A stretch of 64,000 nucleotides of DNA from Bacillus thuringiensis (lineage in GTDB: Bacteria > Bacillota > Bacilli > Bacillales > Bacillaceae_G): contig NZ_CP155559.1 of the NCBI RefSeq assembly GCF_022095615.2, positions 369,501 to 433,500 of the forward strand, given 5' to 3'. Below, piece by piece: positions 44,706 through 54,808 of the stretch. The notes under the pieces are model-generated. The model worked only from the letters and a program-made list of their open reading frames with translations, was not told the origin of the DNA and made no database searches. The translations under genes were made by a program, and so were the position numbers. Within the stretch, counting starts at the first letter, position 1. Each line of letters opens with the position of its first letter.

Positions 44706-44831
44706 AGTGAAATATTTAATGGGAAAAATAGTGTGTTTTCGTTTAATCCACGATGTAGAAAGTGATATAATTGCAAAATGTATGTATCATTTTCTAAAGA
44801 AGGAAAAATATATAATTAGGTGATAACTTCT

Positions 44832-47747
44832 ATGAAACAAATTTGGCGTATTTATAAGACAGATTTACGGAATGTAGCTAAACATTGGGCTGCGATTGTT
44901 ATTGTTTTAGGATTAATGATTTTACCATCGTTATATGCATGGTTTAACATTAAAGCTTCCTGGGATCCTTACGGAAATACGAAAGGAATCCAGATTGCAG
45001 TTTCTAACCAAGATGCTGGATCAAATTTAAGAGGGAAAGATATTAACATCGGGAAAGAAATTGTAGATTCACTTAAGAAGGACAAAAATTTTGGGTGGAA
45101 GTTTGTTGATGAAAAGCAAGCGATTTATGGGGTAGAACGTGGAGATTATTCTGCAAGTATTACTATTCCAAAAGATTTCTCTGAAAAGATTGCAACAGTC
45201 TTGGATGAAAATCCACAGAAACCAGAAATTGAGTATTACGTAAATGAAAAGGTAAATGCCATTGCGCCGAAGATTACAGCTAAAGGTGCATCGGGTCTTA
45301 CAGAAGAGATTAGTAAAAACTTTGTTAAAACAGCAAACGGCGAGATTTTTGAAATCTTCAACGATCTTGGAATCGATTTAGAAACGAACTTGCCGAGTAT
45401 CGAGAAAGTAAAAGACCTTGTATTTAAGTTAGAAGCGCAGTTCCCAGAAATGAATACATTGATGGATAAGGCGTTAGATGATGCGACTCGAGCAGAAGAT
45501 GTTGTGAAGGTAGCACAGAAAGAATTGCCGGTTGTGGAAAGTGTTATTAATGATGGTCAGGATACACTTAAGAGCTTAGATGCATTCTTTGCGAGAAACG
45601 ATGAAACATTGAATCGTGCTCCAGGAACTATTAAGAATAATTTAATCGCAATGCAAACAGGTTTGAATAGTGCGGCGGCGATTACGGATTTCTTAAAAAA
45701 TCCATCTGTTGATTTCAATATGGCACTTCCAGATCCATCTAAATTCCCAGTGTTACCTAATATAACTATTCCACAGATACCAGAATTACCGCAGGTGAAT
45801 GGTCAATTATATAAAGATATAGCTAAAAATATTGATCAAACTGTAAATAATGTATTCGGCTCAATACGTGTTGGAACAACTTATGCACAGGGAGTTATAA
45901 ACGGTTTACAAAATGGTAATTTTGATCCAGAAAAAGCGAAACAAGATCTTAATAAGGTTTCTGAGAACCTTCAAGGGCGTGTGGATAGTGTTTCATATTT
46001 AATTGATGTCTTTACTAAATTTAAAGAATCCGCACCAACTGATTCTGGAAAAGACTTCTTCCAAAAACGAATAGATAAATTAACGAATCTTAAATCAGCT
46101 ATAGAAAATGCAAATGGCGGCGTTAAAGATATCGCTAATATTATTGGTACAGGGCAAGAAGTGAAACAAGATGTAAGAGATGCTACTAATAAAAAGTTAG
46201 ATGCAATCAATAATTTGGTAAACCAAGCGGAGGCAGATTATAATGCGACGTTTGTAGCGGATTTTGAAAAAGCGGTAAGTACGGCTGAACAATTAAAAGA
46301 TAAAGCTGGAAATGCGCAACAGAATTTAAATCAAGAAATAAAAAAAGTTAACGAGATATTAGACAATGGTAGAGAAGGCTATGATCAGGCTGTAAATAAT
46401 TACAGCAGATTAAAAACAGAGCTTGAAAAAGCCAGAGAAGACTTAAGTAATAAAGGTGTCAACGGACTAGATTCTACAAAAGTAGCTTTAAATGATCTAA
46501 ATGGCCAGTTCAAAGCCGGGTTAAATTTAGTTAACGATATGATTCCTGTTATGGAAAATGCGAATAAAGTTTTAGCAGATGTAAATAGTGATAAGAACAC
46601 GAATAACATGATTTCTAACTTGAATAAAGTAAAAGATGGTCTTCAAAAAGGAATCGATTTAACTGATAAGGGAATTGACGCTATTAATAAAGGTCAAAAA
46701 CCGGCGGCAGATGTTATTGAGAGTATTAATAAAGTATCTAAAAATGTTTCGGGTCAAATAGGTGATATCTTAGCTAAATACGATACAGAAATCGTTCCAA
46801 ACTTTAATGAAGCAATTGCTCGTACAAAAGAGATGTCTAAAAACACATCTCAAATTTTAAAAGAAGCAGACAAAAAGCTTCCGGATGTTAAAAAGTTACT
46901 AGAAGATTCATCAAAAGGCTTAGTAGACGGTAGAAAGAAATTAGCAGACATTAAGGCTGACATGCCGGAGACTGAGAAAAAGATTAAAGACTTAGCAAAT
47001 AAAATTCGTGATTTTGAATCAGAAGAGGATATAAAAGACATCATACGCTTATTGAAAAATGATGTTGAAAAGCAAAGTGATTACTTCGCGAATCCAGTAA
47101 ATTTAAAAGAGAATAAGTTATTTGCAATGCCGAACTACGGTTCAGCAATGTCACCATTCTACACAGTGCTTGCATTATGGGTAGGCGCATTATTAATGGT
47201 TTCATTATTAACGGTAGAAGTACATGAAGAGGGCGCGAATTATAAGAGCCATGAAATATACTTTGGACGTTTATTAACATTCTTAACGATAGGTCTTTCA
47301 CAGGCGTTTATCGTATCAATGGGGGATATATTCTTACTCGGTACGTACGTAGTCGATAAATTCTGGTTTGTGTTATTTAGTTTATTTATTGGCGGAGTAT
47401 TTGTTTGTATCGTGTACTCACTTGTTTCTATTTTCGGAAACGTTGGGAAATCGATGGCAATCATTTTACTTGTGCTTCAAGTAGCAGGATCGGGCGGAAC
47501 ATTCCCAATTCAAATGACACCACCATTCTTCCAAGCGATTTATCCGTTCTTACCATTCACATATGCAATTAGTGCAATTCGTGAAACGGTAGGTGGAATG
47601 CTTTGGGATATAGTTATTAGAGATTTACTTGTACTAAGTGTTTTCGTAGTAGTCATCGTTATTGCTGCGTTATTATTGAAAACACCAATTAACAAATCGA
47701 GTGAAAAGTTTGTTGAGAACGCAAAAGGAAGTAAAATTATTCATTAA
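44832..47747 (+). CDS. yhgE: YhgE/Pip-domain membrane protein
   Basis: 971 residues of the YhgE/phage-infection-protein family. One membrane helix near residue 20-40 (AIVIVLGLMILPSLYAWFNI), a large extracellular region of about 700 residues rich in predicted coiled coil, and five to six C-terminal helices of the ABC-2 type (LALWVGALLMVSLLTVE to VVIVIAALLL). Relatives serve as phage receptors and some associate with type VII secretion or export. No ATPase or WXG100 gene is near. AGGTGA is eight bases before ATG 44832; GTG 44820 is inside it. A palindromic operator overlaps its promoter. Confidence 0.85.
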   Translation: MKQIWRIYKTDLRNVAKHWAAIVIVLGLMILPSLYAWFNIKASWDPYGNTKGIQIAVSNQDAGSNLRGKDINIGKEIVDSLKKDKNFGWKFVDEKQAIYGVERGDYSASITIPKDFSEKIATVLDENPQKPEIEYYVNEKVNAIAPKITAKGASGLTEEISKNFVKTANGEIFEIFNDLGIDLETNLPSIEKVKDLVFKLEAQFPEMNTLMDKALDDATRAEDVVKVAQKELPVVESVINDGQDTLKSLDAFFARNDETLNRAPGTIKNNLIAMQTGLNSAAAITDFLKNPSVDFNMALPDPSKFPVLPNITIPQIPELPQVNGQLYKDIAKNIDQTVNNVFGSIRVGTTYAQGVINGLQNGNFDPEKAKQDLNKVSENLQGRVDSVSYLIDVFTKFKESAPTDSGKDFFQKRIDKLTNLKSAIENANGGVKDIANIIGTGQEVKQDVRDATNKKLDAINNLVNQAEADYNATFVADFEKAVSTAEQLKDKAGNAQQNLNQEIKKVNEILDNGREGYDQAVNNYSRLKTELEKAREDLSNKGVNGLDSTKVALNDLNGQFKAGLNLVNDMIPVMENANKVLADVNSDKNTNNMISNLNKVKDGLQKGIDLTDKGIDAINKGQKPAADVIESINKVSKNVSGQIGDILAKYDTEIVPNFNEAIARTKEMSKNTSQILKEADKKLPDVKKLLEDSSKGLVDGRKKLADIKADMPETEKKIKDLANKIRDFESEEDIKDIIRLLKNDVEKQSDYFANPVNLKENKLFAMPNYGSAMSPFYTVLALWVGALLMVSLLTVEVHEEGANYKSHEIYFGRLLTFLTIGLSQAFIVSMGDIFLLGTYVVDKFWFVLFSLFIGGVFVCIVYSLVSIFGNVGKSMAIILLVLQVAGSGGTFPIQMTPPFFQAIYPFLPFTYAISAIRETVGGMLWDIVIRDLLVLSVFVVVIVIAALLLKTPINKSSEKFVENAKGSKIIH

Positions 47748-47751
47748 TAAT

Positions 47752-47786
47752 AAAAGGTTCCTACCGAGAGTGGTAGGAACCTTTTT
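47752..47786. terminator. Bidirectional terminator between yhgE and topB
   Basis: AAAAGGTTCCTACC pairs with GGTAGGAACCTTTT. Confidence 0.92.
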
Positions 47787-47788
47787 AT

Positions 47789-49978
47789 TTAATCGAATTT
47801 TAATTTCTTTAAAGCTTCTGCGAACGGATTATTTAATGGTTCTTCTTCTTTGTTCTGTTGTTTCATATATTTTTGAACGTCGCGCTTATCAGCCTTGCTT
47901 CCAGATTCTTTTTTACGTCTTTCTTGGAATGTGGATAATTTCTCGCGATAGCCACATTTACATGCAAAGATTTGTCCTGCACCTTCACCACGTAATTCTA
48001 ACTTCTTCTTACATTGCGGACAACGAGCGTTTGTTGTACGAGATACATTTTTACGATGACCACATTCACGGTCTTGGCATACAAGCATCTTTCCTTTTTT
48101 ACCGTTTACCTCTAGCATTGGTTTACCACAGTCTGGACAAGATTTTGTAGAAATGTTGTCATGTTTATATTTTTTATCACTCGATTTAATTTCAGAAACA
48201 ATTTCTTTCGTATAGTTCTTCATTTCTGAAATGAATACTTCTTTTTTCAGTTTACCCTTTGCAATTGCCTCTAGCTTTTGTTCCCACTCACCAGTTAGTG
48301 TAGGTGATTTTAACTCTTCTGGCACTAAATCAAGTAACTGACGGCCTTTTGAAGTAATGTGAATATCTTTACCACGTTTTTCAATTAAGAATGAATTGAA
48401 TAGCTTGTCGATAATATCAGCACGCGTTGCTACAGTACCTAATCCACCAGTTGATTTTAGTGTATCGGCAAGTTGTTTATTTTGCGTATCCATATATTTT
48501 GTAGGGTTTTCCATTGCTGAAAGTAAAGTCGCTTCGTTAAATCGTGCAGGTGCTTTTGTTTGACCTGATGTTTGCATAATTAACTTTACAGTTAATGCAT
48601 CGCCTTTTTCAATGTGAGGTAGAAGTTGTTCTTTTACATCATCCGTTACATCATCATCTTCAAAGCGATTTTCATATACTTCTTTCCAACCGGCATGCAG
48701 AATAGTTTTTCCGCGTGCAATGAACGTTTCATTACCAACTTTTGTGCGTAACGTTAGTTGCTCGTATTCGAATGCTGGGAATAAAACAGCTAAGAAACGT
48801 TTTACAACTAAATCATAAATTTTACGTTCTTTATCTGTGAAGGCCGAGAAGTTAACGTATCCTTCTGTCGGAATAATTGCGTGATGATCACTTACTTTAC
48901 TATCGTCAACAAATGACTTATTAGATTTGATAGGTTTTTGTAATACTTTATGTGCTAAAGGACGGTATTCTCCAACTCCGCAAGCCTTTAGACGTTCTGG
49001 AAGTGTTCCAACGATATCAGATGAAATATAGCGTGAATCTGTACGAGGATACGTTAGCACTTTATGTTGCTCATACAATTTCTGCATAATGTTTAATGTT
49101 TCTTTTGCAGAGTAACCGAACTTTTTATTTGCATCACGTTGTAATTCAGTTAAATCGTAAAGACCAGGAGAGAATGACTTCTTCTGTTTTTTATCAATTT
49201 CCACAACAGTAGCATTATGCTTATCTAAACCTTTTACAATGCCATCAATTTTTTCTTTATTAAAACTGCGGCTATTACCGTTAGCATCTTGCCAAGTTAG
49301 CTTTAACTGATTCGCCGTTTGTGCTTCGATGCCGTAGTAAGTTTGAGCTTTGAAGTTCTTTATTTCATCTTCACGATTAGCGATCATAGCGACAGTAGGT
49401 GTTTGCACACGGCCACAATTGAGCTGAGCATTAAAACGAGTTGTTAAAGCACGAGTTGCGTTAAGACCGATATACCAGTCAGCTTCTGAACGTGCAACTG
49501 CTGAAGCGTATAAATTGTCATATGCTTTACCTGGTTTTAAATTAGCGAATCCATCTTTAATCGCTTTATCAGTAACGGATGAAATCCATAAACGCTTAAT
49601 AGGCTTATTCAGTTTAACTTTATCAATAATCCAACGTGCGACTAATTCGCCTTCACGACCAGCGTCTGTCGCGACAATAATTTCATTTACATCTTTTCTA
49701 AGTAGCTGACTTTTCACAGCATTAAATTGCTTCCCTGTTTGTTTAATAACCGTTAATTTCAAACGCTCAGGTAGCATCGGTAAATCTTCTAAATTCCACT
49801 TTTTATATTTCACATCGTAGCTTTCTGGATCTGCTAATGTAACAAGATGACCTAAAGCCCAAGTTACAATATATTTACTACCTTCAAGGTAGCCATTTCC
49901 TTTTTTATCGCACTTAAGTACACGCGCAATATCACGTGCAACGGAAGGCTTTTCAGCGATTATAACGCTTTTTGACAT
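47789..49978 (-). CDS. topB: DNA topoisomerase III (type IA)
   Basis: 729 residues, the usual length for Bacillus TopB. The N-terminal Toprim domain has SVIIAEKPSVARDIA and ATDAGREGELVARWI, and the active-site Tyr310 lies in LTYPRTDSRYI. Residues 640-700 hold two zinc-ribbon-like C-terminal modules (CPDCGKPM with CQDRECGH, and CPQCKKKL with CKCGY). It relaxes and decatenates DNA through a 5'-phosphotyrosine bond. GAAAGGATG precedes the ATG. Monocistronic. Confidence 0.95.
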   Translation of the reverse strand: MSKSVIIAEKPSVARDIARVLKCDKKGNGYLEGSKYIVTWALGHLVTLADPESYDVKYKKWNLEDLPMLPERLKLTVIKQTGKQFNAVKSQLLRKDVNEIIVATDAGREGELVARWIIDKVKLNKPIKRLWISSVTDKAIKDGFANLKPGKAYDNLYASAVARSEADWYIGLNATRALTTRFNAQLNCGRVQTPTVAMIANREDEIKNFKAQTYYGIEAQTANQLKLTWQDANGNSRSFNKEKIDGIVKGLDKHNATVVEIDKKQKKSFSPGLYDLTELQRDANKKFGYSAKETLNIMQKLYEQHKVLTYPRTDSRYISSDIVGTLPERLKACGVGEYRPLAHKVLQKPIKSNKSFVDDSKVSDHHAIIPTEGYVNFSAFTDKERKIYDLVVKRFLAVLFPAFEYEQLTLRTKVGNETFIARGKTILHAGWKEVYENRFEDDDVTDDVKEQLLPHIEKGDALTVKLIMQTSGQTKAPARFNEATLLSAMENPTKYMDTQNKQLADTLKSTGGLGTVATRADIIDKLFNSFLIEKRGKDIHITSKGRQLLDLVPEELKSPTLTGEWEQKLEAIAKGKLKKEVFISEMKNYTKEIVSEIKSSDKKYKHDNISTKSCPDCGKPMLEVNGKKGKMLVCQDRECGHRKNVSRTTNARCPQCKKKLELRGEGAGQIFACKCGYREKLSTFQERRKKESGSKADKRDVQKYMKQQNKEEEPLNNPFAEALKKLKFD

Positions 49979-50255
49979 ATTTAAAACATCCTTTCAAATT
50001 TCCATACGTTAACTATAGCATACATTTTCTTGAGATTCAGTTTCGCTCCAGGTTTGAATGCTTTTTAGTGGAGTGAACAACATCTGTTTGAAATCAAATG
50101 ATGGCGATAGAACATAATTTGCACGATGATGAGACTATGAAAAAAGATACTTATTTATTATGCTTATTGTTTTATCAGTTGCTTCTATATTAAACAGAAA
50201 AGTAAAGAACTTGTTATTTTAGTAGAATAAGAGTAGACTTTGAAGTAGATGAATA
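49979..50255. other. Intergenic stretch upstream of topB and the TPP riboswitch
   Basis: About 280 bases with no ORF that has a ribosome site and no recognised structure. Confidence 0.5.
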
Positions 50256-50352
50256 CTAAACACATGGGAGTTTGTGGATGCAAACTGAGAGTATGACTAA
50301 TCCGTCATTGACCATTTGAACCTGTTGGATAATGCCAGCGTAGGGAGAGTGT
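50256..50352 (+). promoter_or_regulatory. TPP riboswitch (THI element) of thiME
   Basis: CACATGGGAGTTTG, CTGAGAGTATG, GACC, ACCTGTTGGATAATGCC and AGCGTAGGGAG appear in the order of the TPP aptamer. A terminator follows, so thiamin diphosphate should stop transcription. Confidence 0.95.
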
Positions 50353-50369
50353 AAAAGCACATGTTCAGG

Positions 50370-50399
50370 CACTTTGCGTACGCGCAAAGTGTCTTTTTG
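50370..50399 (+). terminator. Terminator of the thiME riboswitch
   Basis: CACTTTGCG pairs with CGCAAAGTG around TACG, followed by TCTTTTT. Confidence 0.85.
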
Positions 50400-50435
50400 T
50401 GTATCTCCCATCACTATAGTTAGGGGATGAGAAGG

Positions 50436-51242
50436 ATGAATATGAAAGAAATTAGTAAAGTAGTGGATTTGGTGAGAGAATCTAATCCGCTCGTTCATAA
50501 TATTACAAATGTTGTTGTAACAAACTTTACAGCTAACGGTTTGTTAGCGTTAGGAGCATCGCCTGTAATGGCGTATGCAAAAGAAGAAGTAGCAGAAATG
50601 GCTAGCATTGCTGGAGCGCTAGTATTAAATATGGGGACACTACGTCCTGAAGAAGTAGAAGCGATGTTACTTGCGGGTAAATCAGCAAATGTGAATAATG
50701 TACCAATATTGTTTGATCCAGTTGGTGCAGGAGCAACATCGTATCGAACAGAAGTTGCGAGACATATTCCGGCCGAAATCGATTTAGCAATTATCCGCGG
50801 AAATGCAGCTGAAATAGCGAACGTTATTAATGAGAGATGGGAAATTAAAGGGGTAGACGCGGGTGCTGGAAATGGCAATGTCGTAAGTATTGCAAGGCAG
50901 GCAGCAGATGAATTGAATACAGTTGCGGTAATTACTGGAGAAGAAGATGTTGTTACAGATGGAGAGCGAACGATTCTTATTCGAAATGGTCACTCTATTT
51001 TAACGAAAGTTACGGGAACTGGTTGTTTACTAACTTCTGTAATAGGAGCATTCGTAGCAGTAGAAAAGGATTATGTAAAGGCAGCAGTAGCTGCATTAAC
51101 GTTTTATGGTGTAGCTGCGGAACTGGCAGCTGCTAAGACAGTGGAGCAGGGACCTGGTAGTTTCCAAATTGAATTTTTAAATCAGTTAGCAAATACAACT
51201 TCAGATGATATGGAGAAGTATGGGAAGATTGAGCTTATATAG
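50436..51242 (+). CDS. thiM: Hydroxyethylthiazole kinase
   Basis: 268 residues of the ribokinase-like ThiM family, phosphorylating hydroxyethylthiazole for thiamin salvage. [28 protein letters not shown] is the N-terminal substrate-site region (conserved HNITN and GASP), FDPVGAG the middle motif, and KVTGTGC holds the catalytic cysteine and anion-hole glycines. Three in-frame ATGs (50427, 50436, 50442) surround GAGAAGG; 50436 or 50442 is likely. It is followed by thiE after 16 bases and is controlled by the TPP riboswitch. Confidence 0.95.
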   Translation: MNMKEISKVVDLVRESNPLVHNITNVVVTNFTANGLLALGASPVMAYAKEEVAEMASIAGALVLNMGTLRPEEVEAMLLAGKSANVNNVPILFDPVGAGATSYRTEVARHIPAEIDLAIIRGNAAEIANVINERWEIKGVDAGAGNGNVVSIARQAADELNTVAVITGEEDVVTDGERTILIRNGHSILTKVTGTGCLLTSVIGAFVAVEKDYVKAAVAALTFYGVAAELAAAKTVEQGPGSFQIEFLNQLANTTSDDMEKYGKIELI

Positions 51243-51258
51243 TAAGGAGGGGGATTAG

Positions 51259-51918
51259 ATGTCACGTATTACAAAGGCTGAAATGTTTAGATTGTTATCA
51301 GTATACTTTATTATGGGAAGTAACAATTGTACGAAGGAGCCATTACAAGTGTTGAGAGATGCACTTGAAGGCGGTATAACAATTTTTCAATTCCGTGAAA
51401 AGGGGGAAGGGGCTTTAACGGGAGAGAAACGTATTTGTTTCGCAAAAGAACTACAAGTAATTTGTAAGGAGTACGGTGTCCCATTCATTGTAAATGATGA
51501 TGTGGAGCTAGCAATCGAGTTAGATGCAGATGGCGTGCATGTTGGACAAGATGATGAAGGAATTACTTCTGTTCGTGAAAAAATGGGGGATAAAATTGTT
51601 GGTGTATCTACACATACAATTGAAGAAGCACGCTGGGCAATTGAAAACGGAGCTGATTATTTAGGTGTTGGCCCTGTTTTTCCAACGAGTACGAAAAAAG
51701 ATACGAAAATAGTTCAAGGAACGAAAGGTTTAGCTCATTTTAGAGAACAAGGAATTACAATACCGATTGTTGGGATTGGTGGCATTACAATTGAAAATAC
51801 AGCTTCAGTTATAGAAGCAGGTGCGGACGGTGTTTCAGTTATTTCTGCGATTAGTTTAGCAGAATCTGCGTATGAAAGTACGAAGAAGCTAGTAGAGGAA
51901 GTCAGTAAGAGTTTGTAG
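51259..51918 (+). CDS. thiE: Thiamin-phosphate synthase
   Basis: 219 residues with a TIM-barrel fold that joins hydroxymethylpyrimidine diphosphate and thiazole phosphate. QFREKGEG (diphosphate site), [23 protein letters not shown] (closing loop) and VGIGGI are the ThiE motifs. A strong AAGGAGG site precedes ATG. It is second in the thiME operon under the riboswitch, and a terminator follows the stop directly. Confidence 0.96.
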   Translation: MSRITKAEMFRLLSVYFIMGSNNCTKEPLQVLRDALEGGITIFQFREKGEGALTGEKRICFAKELQVICKEYGVPFIVNDDVELAIELDADGVHVGQDDEGITSVREKMGDKIVGVSTHTIEEARWAIENGADYLGVGPVFPTSTKKDTKIVQGTKGLAHFREQGITIPIVGIGGITIENTASVIEAGADGVSVISAISLAESAYESTKKLVEEVSKSL

Positions 51919-51958
51919 AAAAAAGCTATGTAGTATTAAAATGCTACATAGCTTTTTT
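51919..51958 (+). terminator. Terminator of thiME
   Basis: AAAAAAGCTATGTAG pairs with CTACATAGCTTTTTT. Confidence 0.92.
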
Positions 51959-51989
51959 GGTATTAATAATTAGAAATAGGGGGGATTAT

Positions 51990-52925
51990 TTGAAACGGAA
52001 TAGGTTTGTAGAGTTGCAAAATGAGTTGTTTCGTTTATTTGAAAAAGGAGAATTTGATGCAATTTATAGATGCATAGGTGAAGCGGAAAGAGAATTTCCT
52101 GAAAGAATAGATAAAACGAGTTTTTGGAAAGCTTGTGCATATTCAGTAGAAGGCAAGGATGAAGAGGCGATTGCTATTTTAAATGGGGCTATGCAAAAAG
52201 GGATATGGTGGAATCCCCATACACTTATGTATGATGAAGACTTAAAGGGGCTACAAGATAAAGCGGATTTTAAAGTAATAGTAAAAAGGTGTGAAGAAAT
52301 ATTTAAGAAACAGCAGTTAACAGCTAACCCGGAGCTATGCAGTTATGGAAATGAAAAAGCAAAAACTGGACTATTTTCTTTACATTGGAGAGGATCAAAT
52401 ATAAATGATTTTGCACCATATTGGTGTGAAGAAAAAATACTAAGTGAGTACATGTTAGGTTTTTCTCAATCCTCGCAAATATATGGAATGAACTCTTATA
52501 GCTGGGATAATCATGATATAGCTATAAAAGATGCTATGAAAAATTTTAATGAGTTCACAGATAAGTATAAATTGGAAGACATCATTATCGCTGGAGCTTC
52601 TCAAGGTGGGAATATAGCAATAGAGTTGGCGTTAAAGAATATGTTAGGGACTCAAAAATTTATTTCTGTTATACCTGCTATTCGAAATGTAGAGGCGATT
52701 GAAAGTATGGTTGTATCAAGCCAGGTAACAAATATGAAAGGATATATTATTACGGGAGATAAAGATCCATTTTATGAAAATACACTTCAATTAATGTCTA
52801 TGTTTGAAAAATATAATGTGGACTGTAAATTAATTGTGAGAGAAGGCTTAGGTCATCTTTTCCCGGAGGACTTCACACAACTATTAAAGAACATAATGGA
52901 AGAATGGACGGTTAAAAATATTTAA
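51990..52925 (+). CDS. Alpha/beta hydrolase with helical (TPR-like) N-terminal region
   Basis: 311 residues. Residues 1-100 are helical and TPR-like (FWKACAYSVEGKDEEAIAILNGAM), and 115-311 form an alpha/beta hydrolase with nucleophile elbow GASQGGN, acid in ITGDKDPFY and histidine in GLGHLFP. No signal peptide is present. AGGGGG before TTG at 51990 marks the start; the frame from 51957 begins inside the thiME terminator. It resembles phospholipase/carboxylesterase or dienelactone-hydrolase-like esterases; the substrate is unknown. Confidence 0.78.
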   Translation: MKRNRFVELQNELFRLFEKGEFDAIYRCIGEAEREFPERIDKTSFWKACAYSVEGKDEEAIAILNGAMQKGIWWNPHTLMYDEDLKGLQDKADFKVIVKRCEEIFKKQQLTANPELCSYGNEKAKTGLFSLHWRGSNINDFAPYWCEEKILSEYMLGFSQSSQIYGMNSYSWDNHDIAIKDAMKNFNEFTDKYKLEDIIIAGASQGGNIAIELALKNMLGTQKFISVIPAIRNVEAIESMVVSSQVTNMKGYIITGDKDPFYENTLQLMSMFEKYNVDCKLIVREGLGHLFPEDFTQLLKNIMEEWTVKNI

Positions 52926-52939
52926 ACAAACGTTTGATT

Positions 52940-52983
52940 AAAAAAGCACAAACCCTTTACAACTGTAGGTTTGTGCTTTTTCT
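52940..52983. terminator. Bidirectional terminator between hydrolase and Dcu genes
   Basis: AAAAAGCACAAACC pairs with GGTTTGTGCTTTTT. Confidence 0.9.
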
Positions 52984-54297
52984 TTAAAACATAATTGATA
53001 TTAAGAGCATTCCAATTCCGATAGAAGTGAATGTTGCGATTAGGCCTGGAATCATAAAGCTATGATTTAAAACATATTTACCAATGCCAGTTGTACCAGT
53101 GCGATCAAAGTTAATGGCAGCAACGATTGTTCCATAGTTTGGAATGAAGAAATATCCATTTACTGCAGGGAACATCGCGATTAGTAGTGCTGGTGGAATA
53201 CCGAGTGATAATCCAAGAGGCATTAAAGCACGTACTGTTGCGGCTTGGCTATATAGTAAAATAGATAGAATGAATAATGCGATGGCAAATAGCCATGGTG
53301 CACTTGTTACTAGGTGCTGAATTGATCCTTGAATCATATTTAAGTTTCCGTTAAAGAAAGTATCTCCCATCCAAGCGATACCGAAAATAGCAACAACTGC
53401 TGTTGCCCCCGCTTTAAAGACGTTACCAGACACGATGCTTTCTACATTTGGTTTGCAGAAAATAATAATAAGAGCTGCGATAGTTAACATAACCATTTCA
53501 ATTGTGTTTGGCATGGAAAGACGAACTAACTTCCCGTCAACCATCCATCCTGGACGAAGTGCTTCAAATGAACCGAGAAGTACGACAAGGAAAGTTCCTA
53601 CTAAGAAAAGGATAACGGATAGTTTAGCGCCTTTTAAACCAACAAATTCTTTCTTCTCTTCAATTTTAGGAATCATTCCTTCTTTTAAACGTTTCAAGTA
53701 TTCAGGGTCTTCATTTAATTCTTTCCCCATTTTGCTAGCAACAAATGCAGCTACCATACAAGCGATGAAGGTAGAAGGGATACTTACTTTTAAAATATCT
53801 AATAAAGTGATTTTATAGTCAGCTAACATTGCTAAAAGGGCAACTGTTGCAGCTGATATAGGGCTAGCTGTAATTGCTTGTTGGGAAGCGATTACGGCAA
53901 TTGACATTGGTCGTTCTGGTCTAATCCCAGATTCGCGAGAGACTTCTGCGATAACAGGAAGTACAGAATAAGCAACGTGACCAGTTCCTGCGCACAGTGT
54001 AAATAAATAAGTAACAATTGGAGCAAAGAATGTAATGCGCTTTGGATTTTTTCGTAATGCTTTCTCAGCAAGATGAACAAGATAGTCCATTCCTCCAGCG
54101 GCTTGCAGTGCACCAGCAGCTGTAATTACTGCTAAAATCATAAGCATTACATCAATAGGAGGAGCTGTAGGTTGTAAGTGGAAGACGAAAACAAGTATTG
54201 CCATACCAACGCCACCCATTACTCCTAGACCAACTCCGCCTAGGCGTGCGCCAATAAAAATGCAGAGTAGTAACGTAAGAAATTGTAGCCAAAACAT
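52984..54297 (-). CDS. Anaerobic C4-dicarboxylate transporter (DcuA/DcuB family)
   Basis: 437 residues with ten to twelve membrane segments. GARLGGVGLGVMGGVG near the N-terminus, APIVTYLFTLCAGTGHVAYSVLPVIAEV and IASQQAITASPISAATVAL match the Dcu family, which exchanges fumarate, malate or aspartate for succinate during anaerobic growth. GGAGGT precedes the ATG. It stands alone with no DcuSR-type sensor next to it; no FNR or ResD site was identified in its upstream region by eye. Confidence 0.9.
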   Translation of the reverse strand: MFWLQFLTLLLCIFIGARLGGVGLGVMGGVGMAILVFVFHLQPTAPPIDVMLMILAVITAAGALQAAGGMDYLVHLAEKALRKNPKRITFFAPIVTYLFTLCAGTGHVAYSVLPVIAEVSRESGIRPERPMSIAVIASQQAITASPISAATVALLAMLADYKITLLDILKVSIPSTFIACMVAAFVASKMGKELNEDPEYLKRLKEGMIPKIEEKKEFVGLKGAKLSVILFLVGTFLVVLLGSFEALRPGWMVDGKLVRLSMPNTIEMVMLTIAALIIIFCKPNVESIVSGNVFKAGATAVVAIFGIAWMGDTFFNGNLNMIQGSIQHLVTSAPWLFAIALFILSILLYSQAATVRALMPLGLSLGIPPALLIAMFPAVNGYFFIPNYGTIVAAINFDRTGTTGIGKYVLNHSFMIPGLIATFTSIGIGMLLISIMF

Positions 54298-54558
54298 GAT
54301 AAACTACCTCCGAAATTCATTAGTTAAGGTATATTCGAATAATTTAATTTGAATGAAAATTAAAATAAATACTCAAAATAATCCTTGTGTTATATACATT
54401 TTTTATTATATAACACAAGAAATGTAACATTCACGAACTTTGTTAAATTATTTCGAAAAAATAATACATTGAAACTTTACATTTGCATCTCTAAATAGGT
54501 AGACATTTTAATTTTTATGTTGTAATCTTTGATAGAGAATAACTTAATTCTCATAGAA
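54298..54558. other. Intergenic stretch upstream of the Dcu gene and riboswitch
   Basis: About 260 AT-rich bases between divergent units. I saw no ORF with a ribosome site and no repeat. Confidence 0.45.
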
Positions 54559-54676
54559 CTCCCATATCGTTCAACTCGTTCAGCGAGAAAGGCAAACTGA
54601 TGGAAACATTAGGACGCAAAACTACAGGAGCTAAGGCCGCAATGCTATGCTAGCCAGTTACCGGACGGATAGGGTT
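54559..54676 (+). promoter_or_regulatory. c-di-GMP-I (GEMM) riboswitch
   Basis: AGCGAGAAAGGCAAACTG, the GAAA tetraloop in TGGAAACATTAGGACGCAAA, CTACAGGAGCTAAGG, GCTATGCTAGCCAGTTACCG and GGAC follow the GEMM-I pattern. The GGAAAC tetraloop, the GACGCAAA turn and its tetraloop-receptor partner (CTAAGG) are all present. It precedes a chemoreceptor gene. Confidence 0.93.
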
Positions 54677-54682
54677 GGTCTT

Positions 54683-54713
54683 GACCAATGCTCTTTTCAT
54701 TGGTCTTTTTTTT
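54683..54713 (+). terminator. Terminator of the c-di-GMP riboswitch
   Basis: GACCAATG pairs with CATTGGTC around CTCTTTT, followed by eight T's. Confidence 0.88.
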
Positions 54714-54726
54714 ATTTGTAAACAAA

Positions 54727-54741
54727 TGAGAATCGTTATCG
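54727..54741. promoter_or_regulatory. Possible Fur box upstream of the chemoreceptor gene
   Basis: TGAGAATCGTTATCG matches the Fur core at 12 of 15 positions. It lies between the riboswitch terminator and the gene. Weak evidence. Confidence 0.3.
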
Positions 54742-54808
54742 ATTATTAATAAGATTTATATTTTAATAGCTTTACTTTATAGTAAGTAAATTAAGAAAGG
54801 TGATGTTA

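Noticed and set aside
44544..44765. Plus-strand frame of 73 codons after the EEP gene
   Set aside because: It begins inside one terminator, crosses a second and runs through the yhgE promoter palindrome; no ribosome site.
47701..48150. Plus-strand frame of 149 codons over the yhgE/topB junction
   Set aside because: It is a shadow across the yhgE end, the terminator and topB in antisense; topB is a well-supported gene there.
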